33,738 nucleotides of DNA from an uncultured Candidatus Saccharibacteria bacterium (GCA_937873745.1 CALMYZ010000010.1:1-33738); one strand, 5' to 3'. Counted from the stretch's first letter, positions 15,231 through 23,555 are shown. The notes: generated by a model from the letters alone, not told the origin. Translations and numbers: made by a program.

Positions 15231-16424
15231 ATGAACATTGTAATCGTAGGTAGTGGTTTCGGCGGAGTAAAAGCTGCCCTGGAGCTCGCCAAAAATAAAA
15301 AAAACCACATCACCATCCTGACAGACAAGGAAGATTTTCAGTATTTTCCAGCTCTATATAGCACGGCGACAGGGCGTAGCCACAAGCAGGCTTGGATACC
15401 GCTCGGTCAGATATTTACCAGTCGGTCAAACATCGATGTCATTATAGATCCGATAGTTCGCATCGACAGCAAGGCTAAGCTTTTGACTGGGGAATCTGGC
15501 AATACCTATGGATATACCAAGGTGATATTGGCGCTTGGTTCGGTGACTACCTATTTCGGGGTTCAGGGTCTCGATGCCTATTCTCATGGCATCAAGTCGT
15601 CTGATGAGATCAAGCAACTCAAGCGACACCTATACAAATCTATGTTCGAGGATCGAGTGATAGAAAAAGATTACGTCGTTATCGGCGCTGGTCCGACTGG
15701 TATCGAGCTGGCATCTTCGATGGGTGAGTATATCGAGCGACTAAGGGTCGACTATCGCCTGCCGAAGCGCAAGACGCGCATAAATATCGTCGAGGCATCA
15801 CCGCGAGTTATGCCTAGGATGAGTGAGTATAGTAGTCGCAAGATAGCAAAGCGCCTCAAGCAGCTTGGTGTCCATGTGATGACGAACAAAAAGGTAGAGG
15901 AGCAGACAGCCGACGAGCTTCTGGTCAGTGGTCGTCCGATAAAGAGCGGTACTGTCATCTGGACGTCTGGTGTAGCTACTTCGCCGTTTTATCAGGCGAA
16001 CGAATCAGAGTTTATATTTTCACCAAACCGCAAGGTCGTAGTTGATGATTATATGCGCGCCGGCAAAGATATCTATGTGATAGGCGACAATGCCTTCACT
16101 CCGTACAGTGGTCTGGCGCAGACGGCTATGTATGACGCCAAATTTGTGGCTCGTGATATCGAGCGTCGCAAGAAGGGTAAGAAAGCTACTAAATATAAGC
16201 CGATGCTGCCGCCTGTCGTACTGCCTGTCGGTCGTCGCTGGGCAGCCTTTGAGTGGCGTTGGATTCGCTTCTATGGCTGGCCGGCCTCGCTAGTGCGTAG
16301 TGTCGCAGACTTTATCGGCTATATGGATATATTGCCGCTTGGTCGAGCGATTGATGCCTGGCGTTCACAAGATATCTACGAAGATGATTATTTCGCACCG
16401 ACACCAGCCACCGAAGCTGAATAA
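15231..16424 (+). CDS. ndh: Type II NADH:quinone oxidoreductase (NDH-2)
   Basis: A 397-aa single-subunit flavoprotein that should pass electrons from NADH to membrane quinone without pumping protons. The FAD site is GSGFGGVKAALEL (7-19), the NAD site GAGPTGIELASSMGEY (152-167), and the second FAD motif is IYVIGDNAF (281-289). The quinone-site signature AQxAxQ reads AQTAMY (296-301), so its final Gln is replaced by Tyr. The C-terminal part is aromatic (RWAAFEWRWIRFYGW, about 345-360), as expected for membrane attachment. It lies directly after cyoABCDE with its own promoter, making a minimal NADH-to-oxygen chain. A related pyridine-nucleotide disulfide-type oxidoreductase is a less likely alternative. 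Confidence 0.88.
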   Translation: MNIVIVGSGFGGVKAALELAKNKKNHITILTDKEDFQYFPALYSTATGRSHKQAWIPLGQIFTSRSNIDVIIDPIVRIDSKAKLLTGESGNTYGYTKVILALGSVTTYFGVQGLDAYSHGIKSSDEIKQLKRHLYKSMFEDRVIEKDYVVIGAGPTGIELASSMGEYIERLRVDYRLPKRKTRINIVEASPRVMPRMSEYSSRKIAKRLKQLGVHVMTNKKVEEQTADELLVSGRPIKSGTVIWTSGVATSPFYQANESEFIFSPNRKVVVDDYMRAGKDIYVIGDNAFTPYSGLAQTAMYDAKFVARDIERRKKGKKATKYKPMLPPVVLPVGRRWAAFEWRWIRFYGWPASLVRSVADFIGYMDILPLGRAIDAWRSQDIYEDDYFAPTPATEAE

Positions 16425-16430
16425 TCTGCT

Positions 16431-16460
16431 ACAATAGATAGAGTTGAAACCGTAGGAGGG
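16431..16460 (+). promoter_or_regulatory. Promoter and ribosome site of FKBP gene
   Basis: TGCTACAAT (extended -10, box 16431-16436) is followed by AGGAGGG at 16454-16460, 7 nt before the ATG. This is a normal leadered arrangement. Confidence 0.65.
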
Positions 16461-16467
16461 AGACAGA

Positions 16468-17157
16468 ATGGCCACAAAAACTAGCCAACGAGTATTTATT
16501 TGGGTTATAGCAGCCGTAATGGTGATTGGTACACTTGCCGGATTTTTCGCTATGATCATAACACCAAAAAATGAAGCCGCCGATCAGGCAAAAATCCAAG
16601 AGGCTACGGCTAAATATCAAAAAGAGATGGCCGCTTTTCAAGTCAAAATGACGCAGCAGGGCAAAGAAATGTCCGAAAGATATTTCGATAAGTTTAGTGG
16701 GTTTAAGCCTAAGGTTGGTAAATTTGATAAGCCTACTTCTAAGGATGTAAAGGCAGAAGATCTCGTAGCCGGTGAAGGTGACACTCTCGGTGACAAGAGT
16801 CGCTACGCTGTATATTATATGGGCTGGAATCCAGAAGGTAAGATGTTTGACTCGTCTTTTAACGATGACAAGAGTGCGCTCAATCGTCCGCTGGTTCGTC
16901 AGGCTGATGGCATGTGGGATTTTGGTAATGGTCAGCCGGGTAATGTGATTGAGGGCTGGACTGAGGGTCTAAAGGATGTCAAGCTCGGCACGGTGCGTGT
17001 CTTGACTATACCGTCAGACAAAGCTTACGGCGAGGCTGGTGGCGGTGAGAATATACCGGCCAATACTCCTTTGAAGTTTTTGATGATGATAGTCGAAGCC
17101 CCAGAAGAAGTGAAAGCTCCAAAGATACCAGAGATTTTGCTTCAAAACTATCAATAA
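16468..17157 (+). CDS. Membrane-anchored FKBP-type peptidyl-prolyl isomerase
   Basis: A 229-aa protein with a short basic N-terminus, one transmembrane helix (about 9-31), a charged helical stalk rich in Glu, Lys and Gln (about 36-75) and an FKBP domain at about 95-218. The domain shows MFDSSF, GNVIEGWTEGLKDVKLGTVRVL, the YGEAGGG loop and IPANTPLKFLMMIVEA. It should sit outside the membrane and speed proline isomerisation in exported proteins. A strong AGGAGG sets the start. The spacing between the FDSSF and VIEGW motifs is longer than in minimal FKBPs. The following gene is thioredoxin-reductase-like. Confidence 0.9.
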   Translation: MATKTSQRVFIWVIAAVMVIGTLAGFFAMIITPKNEAADQAKIQEATAKYQKEMAAFQVKMTQQGKEMSERYFDKFSGFKPKVGKFDKPTSKDVKAEDLVAGEGDTLGDKSRYAVYYMGWNPEGKMFDSSFNDDKSALNRPLVRQADGMWDFGNGQPGNVIEGWTEGLKDVKLGTVRVLTIPSDKAYGEAGGGENIPANTPLKFLMMIVEAPEEVKAPKIPEILLQNYQ

Positions 17158-17198
17158 TTTGAGAGCTGTACTATGTATGGCAGTGGGATAGGTAGACT

Positions 17199-18134
17199 AT
17201 GACAGAAGACATAAAAGATGTAATTGTAATCGGTGCTGGCCCGAGCGCGCTGACGGCTGCGATATATACTACACGTGAGGATATCGACACTACTTTGTAC
17301 GAGAAGTCTGTCATCGGCGGCATGGCGGCTATCACAGACAAAGTAGATAACTACCCTGGCTTCCCGGAAGGCGTCGAGGGTATGCGCCTGGCGGAGCTTC
17401 TTCAGTCTCAGTCGGAGCGTTTTGGTACCAAGATAGAATTTGGTGAAGCGACCGCCTTGCGACACGAAGATGGTTTCAATGTCGCAACTATTGACGGACA
17501 AGAGGTACGTGCCAAGGCTGTGTTGATTGCTACGGGTAGCGATTATCACAAGATCGGCGTGCCGGGTGAGGCTGAATATTATGGACGCGGGGTACACTAC
17601 TGTGCGACGTGTGACGGTGCTTTTTATAGAGATAAAAGACTGGTTGTAGTGGGTGGTGGCAACTCAGCTATCCAAGAGGCGATATTTTTGACACGCTTCG
17701 CTACCCACATAGACCTACTAGTGCGTAGTACCGTAAAAGCTAGTGAGATTTTACAAAAAGACATGCAGCAATATGTAGACTCTGGTCAGATAACTGTCCA
17801 CCTAGCTGCCACTACGAAAGAGATAGTAGCGGAGGGCGGCTCGATCAAGGAAGTCGTAGCTGAGCGAGATGGCCAAGAAGTCCGTTACGAGACCGACGGG
17901 GTGTTTGTTTTTGTTGGTCTCAAGCCAAATACGGAATTTTTGGATGGCAGTGGTGTTGAGCTAGACCAATACGGTCTCATCAAGACTGATCAACACCTGG
18001 CTACTAATCTGCCTGGTGTGTTCGCGAGTGGAGACGTGCGCAGTGGCGCAACGATGCAGATCGCTAGTGCGGTCGGCGAGGGTGCGCAGGCCGCCCTGTC
18101 TATCCGTGAATATCTCGACAATATCAAGGGCTAA
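17199..18134 (+). CDS. trxB: Thioredoxin reductase (TrxB family)
   Basis: A 311-aa FAD/NAD(P)H disulfide reductase. The FAD motif is VIVIGAGPSALTAAIY (8-23), the redox pair is CATC (C135 and C138), the pyridine-nucleotide motif is VVVGGGNSAIQEA (about 150-162) and the C-terminal GVFASGDVRSGATMQIASAVGEG binds FAD. It reduces thioredoxin or a similar partner, which is not in the window. Length is normal. The gene ends in a 4-bp convergent overlap with the PLD-like gene, leaving no room for a terminator between them. Confidence 0.93.
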   Translation: MTEDIKDVIVIGAGPSALTAAIYTTREDIDTTLYEKSVIGGMAAITDKVDNYPGFPEGVEGMRLAELLQSQSERFGTKIEFGEATALRHEDGFNVATIDGQEVRAKAVLIATGSDYHKIGVPGEAEYYGRGVHYCATCDGAFYRDKRLVVVGGGNSAIQEAIFLTRFATHIDLLVRSTVKASEILQKDMQQYVDSGQITVHLAATTKEIVAEGGSIKEVVAERDGQEVRYETDGVFVFVGLKPNTEFLDGSGVELDQYGLIKTDQHLATNLPGVFASGDVRSGATMQIASAVGEGAQAALSIREYLDNIKG

Positions 18135-19117
18135 GCGACGTAATCTTGGTAAAATTTTTCGAGCTGTTTGATTATAGCAGGATCTTTGGTCTCTAGTGCA
18201 ATTTCTCGTGTGCCCAGTATAACGCCACCGTTTGCAAAGTTATGTGAGCCGGTCAATGCTATTTTTGTACCGTCTGGCATGGTAAAGATCATAAATTTGG
18301 CGTGCAGATAGTCGTCTTTTTTGTAAAGTGTTTTGTTGCGAGTAAGTAGGAGAGTGAGGCGTATGACAAGCCTGCTGAGGGGGCTAGCTTGATCTGTAGT
18401 ATTGAAATACAGATGACTATTGGTTTTTTTGAGCAGTCGATTTAGTTTGCCTACTGGTCCGTATTGGGATACATACAAAACTTCACTAGAAGCAGAGGCG
18501 AGCTGACAGGCGCGACGATAAATTAGCGATTCCATCGGGATGCCTCCATCAACCAAAACTTTGCCATATGGAGAGTCGAAATAGCGACTACGTGAAGCAT
18601 AGCGACCCTGGTCTGCCTGGACTAGCCTGTCGTATTCTTTGTCGAGTGCATCGGCTAGAGCTGTGTCTTTTATCTTGAGCATATAGTCTATATTTGAAAT
18701 ACCTGCGTCGTATAAGTTGACGCCACCAAAAGAATATACGACGTCATCTACTACACAATATTTGGTGTGAGTACGGCCGGTAAATGGGGTGTATGCGAAG
18801 CGACCCAGCCAATGAAACTTGACATTGTTCTTTTTGAAATTACGAGCCATCTGATTGGTCTCACGAGTTTTTTTGGTGAAGTATTTGGTCGGTATAAAAT
18901 GACCAGATAACTCTCCGTAAGTGAATACATCGGCGGCAACCTCTACCTTGACTCCGCGTAAGGCAGCCTTGTTTAGGGCGTCAACAAACTTGTCTGTGAC
19001 AAGGTCGTCCGTGAGCATCATACAGGTAAACACGACACGTTTCTTGGCTTGGTTGATGGCTAAGGTGGCGTCGTGTAGGTATTCGTCTGGCAGCAGAAGT
19101 GTTGGTTTTGTGGACAT
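18131..19117 (-). CDS. Phospholipase D-like protein
   Basis: A 328-aa soluble protein of the PLD superfamily (cardiolipin synthase, nucleases and relatives). The first catalytic motif is standard: H117-T-K119-YCVV-D124 followed by GGVNL. The second is a variant, LHAKFMIFTMPDG, with the Asp displaced, then GSHNF. There is no signal peptide or membrane helix, unlike cardiolipin synthases. Function within the superfamily cannot be assigned: a cytosolic phospholipid or nucleic-acid phosphodiesterase is possible. Its TATAAT box lies 9 nt before the ATG. It converges on trxB with a 4-bp overlap. Confidence 0.82.
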   Translation of the reverse strand: MSTKPTLLLPDEYLHDATLAINQAKKRVVFTCMMLTDDLVTDKFVDALNKAALRGVKVEVAADVFTYGELSGHFIPTKYFTKKTRETNQMARNFKKNNVKFHWLGRFAYTPFTGRTHTKYCVVDDVVYSFGGVNLYDAGISNIDYMLKIKDTALADALDKEYDRLVQADQGRYASRSRYFDSPYGKVLVDGGIPMESLIYRRACQLASASSEVLYVSQYGPVGKLNRLLKKTNSHLYFNTTDQASPLSRLVIRLTLLLTRNKTLYKKDDYLHAKFMIFTMPDGTKIALTGSHNFANGGVILGTREIALETKDPAIIKQLEKFYQDYVA

Positions 19118-19126
19118 ATCTATCTT

Positions 19127-19132
19127 ATTATA
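19127..19132 (-). promoter_or_regulatory. -10 box, leaderless PLD-like gene
   Basis: TATAAT on the minus strand ends 9 nt before the ATG (19115-19117). Confidence 0.6.
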
Positions 19133-19153
19133 TATCCTATATCAAAAAACTGG

Positions 19154-19199
19154 TAAAATAGAGATAGTATAAGACATCTAAATATCCAAAAAGAGGAGA
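19154..19199 (+). promoter_or_regulatory. Promoter and ribosome site of ppa
   Basis: TGGTAAAAT (extended -10, box 19154-19159) and GAGGAGA at 19193-19199, 4-5 nt before the ATG. It is divergent from the PLD-like promoter. Confidence 0.55.
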
Positions 19200-19203
19200 T
19201 ATA

Positions 19204-19728
19204 ATGGCTGATTTCAATCAAGTACTAACCCCGGGTGATAACGAAAACGGACTCGTCAATACGGTCGTAGAGATCCCGCAAGGCTCTCGACTAAAGGTAG
19301 AGTGGCATCGCGAGACAGCTAGCTTTATGCTTGACCGTGTAGAGCCCCAGATTTTTGCCAAGCCGTGTAATTATGGATTCATCCCTCAGACTCTAGATGA
19401 AGATGGCGATGAGCTGGATACTCTTATTATCTGCCCAGAGCCGCTAGCGACTGGAGTGTGGCTAGAGGCAAGAATCATCGGTGTGATGAAGTTTGAAGAC
19501 GACGGCGAAGTAGACGACAAGATAGTCGTCGTACCGGCTGACAATCGTGACGATGATCGCATCAACTCACTAGAAGATATTACGCAGCTGGTCAAGCAGC
19601 TTGAGCACCACTTCACTCATTACAAAGACCTCAAGAAGCCCGGCAGTACTATAGTCAAGGGCTGGGGTGATGCGGAAGAGGCCAAGGCTGTCATCGCTGA
19701 GTGTATCGAACGTTGGAATAATAAGTAA
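19204..19728 (+). CDS. ppa: Inorganic pyrophosphatase
   Basis: A 174-aa family I soluble pyrophosphatase, which hydrolyses pyrophosphate from biosynthetic reactions. Hallmarks: VVEIPQGSRLKVEWHRE near the start, YGFIPQTLDEDGDELDTLI containing the acidic signature, then DDKIVVVPADNRD and the HHFTHYKDLKKPG block. Length matches bacterial Ppa. It is convergent with the rel gene, with 8 bp between stops. It has a long leader and a clear Shine-Dalgarno, as expected of a highly expressed gene. Confidence 0.96.
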   Translation: MADFNQVLTPGDNENGLVNTVVEIPQGSRLKVEWHRETASFMLDRVEPQIFAKPCNYGFIPQTLDEDGDELDTLIICPEPLATGVWLEARIIGVMKFEDDGEVDDKIVVVPADNRDDDRINSLEDITQLVKQLEHHFTHYKDLKKPGSTIVKGWGDAEEAKAVIAECIERWNNK

Positions 19729-19751
19729 CTAGCCAATTAGCTGGGTCTTTT
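19729..19751 (+). terminator. Weak possible terminator after ppa
   Basis: CTAGC (19729-19733) pairs with GCTGG (19740-19744) around a 6-nt loop, with one G-U pair, followed by GTCTTTT. The stem is short, so the call is tentative. It overlaps the end of the convergent rel gene. Confidence 0.3.
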
Positions 19752-21257
19752 GCGGCGTAGCTTTTCGGCGACAGAGTCGAATACGCCGCGTTTTTGACGC
19801 GACAGCTGGAGTCGCAGCTTGTCTTTGGCGTGTGAGGTTGCAATAAACTCTTTCCACGTCGACTTTGGACTGGCGCTTTTGCTTGTCAATATCTCTACGG
19901 TATCACCGTGCTGTAGTTTGTAGCTAAAAGGTTTCATGGCGCCGTTTACCTTGAATCCGCTAGCCTTGCTGGCGACATCCGAGTGGACTCGATAAGCAAA
20001 ATCTAGGACATAAGATTCGGCCGGCATATCCCAGATGTCTCCTTTTGGTGAATAAACAAATATGCGATCACCAAAGAGGTTCATGCGAAATTTATCACCG
20101 TCAAATTGCTTCTTTTTGCCGGTAAGGGCTGCCGACATCTGAAGTTCTTTTATCCACCGCAGATGCTCTGGCAGTTCGGCTATCTTACCCTTACTATAAG
20201 CCTCTGTCAGTTTTTGTTCGTTGTAGTGGAAGCTAGCTGCTAGGCCGCGTTCGGCGTATTCATGCATCTCTTGAGTGCGCACCTGAAACTCTACTATTTG
20301 ACCGGCATCAGTCTGTACCGTGGTGTGTAGACTTTGGTAGCCGTTTGACTTAGGGTTGGCTACGTAGTCTTTGATACGATCAAACATCGGGGTGTATAGT
20401 TCGTGTATAACCCCTAGGGCTAGGTAGCAGACATCTAGGTCACTAACTATGATGCGCAGAGCGATTAGGTCGTGGATACGATCGATGTCGTTATTTACCT
20501 TGTCTAGTTTTTTGTACAGACTATAGACACTCTTAATGCGACCATCCATCTGGAACTCTATTTTTTCTTCACTCAGTCGCTTGGCGATATCACGCTTTAC
20601 TTTTTCGAGTTTACGTTGGCTCTTTTTGAGCCGGCTATCTAGTAGTGTTTTGGTGCGAGTGAAGTCTTTTGGCGATAGATAGCGAAAACTAAGCTCTTCT
20701 AGCTGGACCCTAGTGCGACCCATGTTGAGACGATCTGCGAGTGGTGCGAATATCTCCATAGTTTCACGAGCTATCTTTTTTTGTTTGCCCTTTGGCATAT
20801 ACTCTAGCGTGCGCATGTTGTGTAGGCGGTCGGCTAGTTTGATGATAAGCACGCGTACATCCTGACCGACGGCTATCATCAGCTTAGTCAGATTATCTTT
20901 TGTAGCTGGTAGATAACTTTCGAGGTCGCGCATACCGCTGCGCGCTTTTGAGATTTTGGTGACACCATCTACCAAGAAGGCCACATCTTGGCCAAAAAGA
21001 GATTCGATTTGAGATAATTGTAGCTCGGTATCTTCCACTGTGTCATGTAGAACACCGGCGATGACGGAATCGATATCCATCTCCCATTCCACCAATATAG
21101 TCGCGACGGATAACGGATGAATTATATAATCCTCGCCGCTTTTACGTTTTTGGCCAGAGTGGGCCTTAGTCGCGATATCGATAGCGTGGTCTAGCTCGAA
21201 GACATCTTCCTCTTCGTACAGTCCGGTTGCCTGGTCTATCAATCGATATCTATCCAT
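19737..21257 (-). CDS. rel: Bifunctional (p)ppGpp synthetase/hydrolase Rel, short form
   Basis: A 506-aa RelA/SpoT-type protein controlling the alarmone (p)ppGpp. The hydrolase HD domain is intact (HSGQKRKSGEDYIIHP, then HDTVEDTE at 71-78). The synthetase domain has GRIKSVYSLYKK, DLIALRIIV, DRIKDYVANPKSNGYQSLHT and EFQVRTQEMHEYAERG. The RxKD form of its motif is the one seen in bifunctional enzymes. A TGS domain follows (RIFVYSPKGDIWDMP to DTVEILTSK, about 400-465). The protein then ends after a basic tail, without the helical, zinc-finger and ACT regions that complete the usual 700-residue form. It has a leaderless start. Confidence 0.93.
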   Translation of the reverse strand: MDRYRLIDQATGLYEEEDVFELDHAIDIATKAHSGQKRKSGEDYIIHPLSVATILVEWEMDIDSVIAGVLHDTVEDTELQLSQIESLFGQDVAFLVDGVTKISKARSGMRDLESYLPATKDNLTKLMIAVGQDVRVLIIKLADRLHNMRTLEYMPKGKQKKIARETMEIFAPLADRLNMGRTRVQLEELSFRYLSPKDFTRTKTLLDSRLKKSQRKLEKVKRDIAKRLSEEKIEFQMDGRIKSVYSLYKKLDKVNNDIDRIHDLIALRIIVSDLDVCYLALGVIHELYTPMFDRIKDYVANPKSNGYQSLHTTVQTDAGQIVEFQVRTQEMHEYAERGLAASFHYNEQKLTEAYSKGKIAELPEHLRWIKELQMSAALTGKKKQFDGDKFRMNLFGDRIFVYSPKGDIWDMPAESYVLDFAYRVHSDVASKASGFKVNGAMKPFSYKLQHGDTVEILTSKSASPKSTWKEFIATSHAKDKLRLQLSRQKRGVFDSVAEKLRRKRPS

Positions 21258-21263
21258 ATGTAT

Positions 21264-21269
21264 ATTATA
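21264..21269 (-). promoter_or_regulatory. -10 box, leaderless rel
   Basis: TATAAT on the minus strand ends 6 nt before the rel ATG. No good -35 is seen. Confidence 0.65.
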
Positions 21270-21319
21270 GCGTGAATCAAATCTAGAGCTTGAATATAGT
21301 TATCGATGCCATCCGCGTA

Positions 21320-21348
21320 TTGATAGACGCATAAAATATCTGTACAAT
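21320..21348 (+). promoter_or_regulatory. Promoter of gap
   Basis: TTGATA (21320-21325) and TACAAT (21343-21348) with 17-nt spacing, about 45 nt before the ATG. AAAGGATGG at about 21375-21383 provides a ribosome site. Confidence 0.7.
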
Positions 21349-21392
21349 GATAACTAATTGTAAATGCTAATACTAAAGGATGGGTAAGTAAT

Positions 21393-22412
21393 ATGGCAAC
21401 AACAAAAATAGCGATAAATGGCTTTGGTAGGATCGGCCGCAATGCTTTCAAGATAGCTTTTGAGCGAAATGATCTAGAGGTTGTAGCTGTCAATGACCTG
21501 ACAGACAACGCGACGCTGGCTTATTTATTGAAATACGATAGTAACTACGGTACGTATCAGCACGAGGTGTCTGCCACCGAGGACAGTATCAAGGTAGACG
21601 GCAAAGAGATCAAAGTATTAGCCGAGAAAGATCCAGCGGCTCTACCTTGGGGCGATATGGGTGTAGATTTGGTTATAGAATCGACTGGATTTTTCACAGA
21701 CAAAGAGGGCGCTTCGAAGCATATCGAGGCTGGTGCTAAGCGTGTTGTGATAAGTGGTCCGACCAAGAGTGAGGGCTTGGATACTATAGTCTTGGGTGCC
21801 AATGACGACAAGATTGCCGGCGCTACAGAAGTGGTGAGTAATGCTAGCTGTACTACCAACTCCTTGGCGGCTGTTATGGCTGTGTTAGAGGCGGAGTTCG
21901 GTATCGAGAAGTCTCTTATGACGACCGTCCATAGTTACACCGCTAGCCAGGCATTGCAAGATGCACCAAAGAAAGATCCACGCGAAGGTCGCAATGCTGC
22001 TGAAAATATCGTACCGACTAGTACAGGTGCTGCTATAGCAGTTACTCAGGTGTTGCCGGGCCTCAAGGGTAAGTTTGACGGCATCTCTATGCGTGTACCT
22101 ACGCCGGTCGTCTCTATCAGTGATGTTACGGCTCTATTGTCGCGTGATGTGACGGTCGAAGAGATAAACGAAACATTCAAGAAGACCGCTGCAGATCCTT
22201 TCTACCAAGGTATCTTGGGTGTAAGCGATGAGCCTTTGGTTAGCCGTGATTATATCGGCAATAGCCATTCTGGCGTTGTCGATCTAGCACTTACAAGAGT
22301 GGCGGGTGGTAATCTGGTCAAGATTTGTGTCTGGTATGACAACGAATGGGGTTATAGTAACCGTTTGGTAGAATTAGCCGCCGATGTAGCGAAGGGGCTT
22401 CACAAGGCTTAG
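21393..22412 (+). CDS. gap: Glyceraldehyde-3-phosphate dehydrogenase
   Basis: A 339-aa type I GAPDH. It oxidises glyceraldehyde-3-phosphate to 1,3-bisphosphoglycerate with NAD(P). The Rossmann motif is INGFGRIGRNAF (8-19), Asp35 in VAVNDLT favours NAD, catalytic Cys153 is in NASCTTNSLA and His180 in TTVHSYT. The C-terminal VWYDNEWGYSNR is conserved. It opens the central carbon block and is divergent from rel. It has a full -35/-10 promoter and a leader with Shine-Dalgarno. Confidence 0.97.
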   Translation: MATTKIAINGFGRIGRNAFKIAFERNDLEVVAVNDLTDNATLAYLLKYDSNYGTYQHEVSATEDSIKVDGKEIKVLAEKDPAALPWGDMGVDLVIESTGFFTDKEGASKHIEAGAKRVVISGPTKSEGLDTIVLGANDDKIAGATEVVSNASCTTNSLAAVMAVLEAEFGIEKSLMTTVHSYTASQALQDAPKKDPREGRNAAENIVPTSTGAAIAVTQVLPGLKGKFDGISMRVPTPVVSISDVTALLSRDVTVEEINETFKKTAADPFYQGILGVSDEPLVSRDYIGNSHSGVVDLALTRVAGGNLVKICVWYDNEWGYSNRLVELAADVAKGLHKA

Positions 22413-22417
22413 CTGAT

Positions 22418-22446
22418 TTTACATTTGTATATATAAAGCTTATACT
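22418..22446 (+). promoter_or_regulatory. Promoter of rpiB operon (leaderless)
   Basis: TTTACA (22418-22423) and TATACT (22441-22446) with 17-nt spacing; the box ends 9 nt before the rpiB ATG. The genes from rpiB to fba follow with overlaps or very short gaps. Confidence 0.65.
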
Positions 22447-22455
22447 TAAAACAAT

Positions 22456-22908
22456 ATGAAGATATATCTGGGTGCGGATCATAACGGCTTTCATCTAAAA
22501 GAACGCGTGTTTGCTTATTTGGCGAAGCGTGGATACGAGGTCGAGGATGTCGGTAATACCGAGCTCGATCCAGAGGATGATTTTCCGGAGTTTGCTCAGC
22601 TGGCAGCTCTAAAGGTTATCGGCGATGATAGCAAGGATCCACGTGCAATCTTGATATGTGGTGGCGCACAAGGCATGGCGATGGCTGCGAATCGTTTCCG
22701 TGGTATACGCGCTAGTGTTGTTTGGGACGCGTATGAAGCCAAGATGACGCGCAATGACAACGACAGCAACGTATTGTCACTACCAGCGCGTGTCATGGAA
22801 GAGTCGGAAGACGCTGTCTGGCAAGGGATTGTCGAGACTTGGCTGAACACACCATTTGCCTCGGCGGCTCGCTATAGACGGCGCAATGCGCAGATTGATG
22901 AGCTGTAG
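22456..22908 (+). CDS. rpiB: Ribose-5-phosphate isomerase B
   Basis: A 150-aa RpiB/LacAB-family isomerase converting ribose-5-phosphate and ribulose-5-phosphate. The start MKIYLGADHNGFHLKERV carries the conserved Asp-His, and LICGGAQGMAMAANRFRGIRASV forms the phosphate-binding region, with Ala-Gln where many RpiB have a Cys or Thr-Gly. NDNDSNVLSLPARVM is conserved. It is followed at 2 nt by the rpe-like gene, so the two pentose-phosphate steps are cotranscribed. An allose-phosphate isomerase cannot be excluded. Confidence 0.9.
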   Translation: MKIYLGADHNGFHLKERVFAYLAKRGYEVEDVGNTELDPEDDFPEFAQLAALKVIGDDSKDPRAILICGGAQGMAMAANRFRGIRASVVWDAYEAKMTRNDNDSNVLSLPARVMEESEDAVWQGIVETWLNTPFASAARYRRRNAQIDEL

Positions 22909-22910
22909 TT

Positions 22911-23555
22911 ATGGCTGTGATTGCACCGGCTTTACTGGCTGAAAACGCTGATTCCTACAAGCAACAGGCGGAGAAGCTCAATGTCTTTGCGGAGAGAGTT
23001 CATGTCGATATAAGTGATGGTATTTTCGCACCTAATTTTACGGTCGATGAGGGTCAGATCTGGTGGCCTCAGAACTGGAAGGTCGATATACACGCCATGG
23101 TAGACAAGCCATCCGAGCATATCCAGAAGCTTGTTAGTCTGCGACCAGATCTAATCATCTTGCACGCTGAATGTCACGAGGATATCTCGCAGATAATCCA
23201 GTACATCAAGCAAAACGGGGTCAAGGCCGGAATTGCTCTGCAGAAGCAAACCGTACCGTCGACCGTCGAGCCTCTCATTTCTATGGTTGATCACGTGATG
23301 ATATTTAGCGGTGATCTTGGTCGCTATGGAGGTACGGCTAGTATGATGCAATTAGAGAAGGTACGCCTAGTGAAGCGTATCAACGCAGCTGTCGAAATCG
23401 GCTGGGACGGTGGTGTCAATGTTCAAAATGCCTTCACGCTATCACAGGGTGGAGTCGATGTTTTAAATGTCGGTGGTACTATCGCCAAGAGCGATAATCC
23501 AGAAGAGACATATAAGCAACTGGTTGCGGAGATAAATAAGCAGGGGGTTTTATGA
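22911..23555 (+). CDS. rpe: Ribulose-phosphate 3-epimerase-like protein
   Basis: A 214-aa TIM-barrel protein of the Rpe family, expected to interconvert ribulose- and xylulose-5-phosphate. Metal and catalytic positions are present: HVDISDG (H31, D33), DIHAMVDKP (H61) and GWDGGVN (the second catalytic Asp). The phosphate loop differs from the usual NPGFGGQ, reading FSGDLGRYGGTAS. That may mean an altered substrate or only lineage drift. It overlaps the transketolase gene by 4 nt (ATGA) and follows rpiB closely, which supports the pentose-phosphate role. Confidence 0.82.
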   Translation: MAVIAPALLAENADSYKQQAEKLNVFAERVHVDISDGIFAPNFTVDEGQIWWPQNWKVDIHAMVDKPSEHIQKLVSLRPDLIILHAECHEDISQIIQYIKQNGVKAGIALQKQTVPSTVEPLISMVDHVMIFSGDLGRYGGTASMMQLEKVRLVKRINAAVEIGWDGGVNVQNAFTLSQGGVDVLNVGGTIAKSDNPEETYKQLVAEINKQGVL

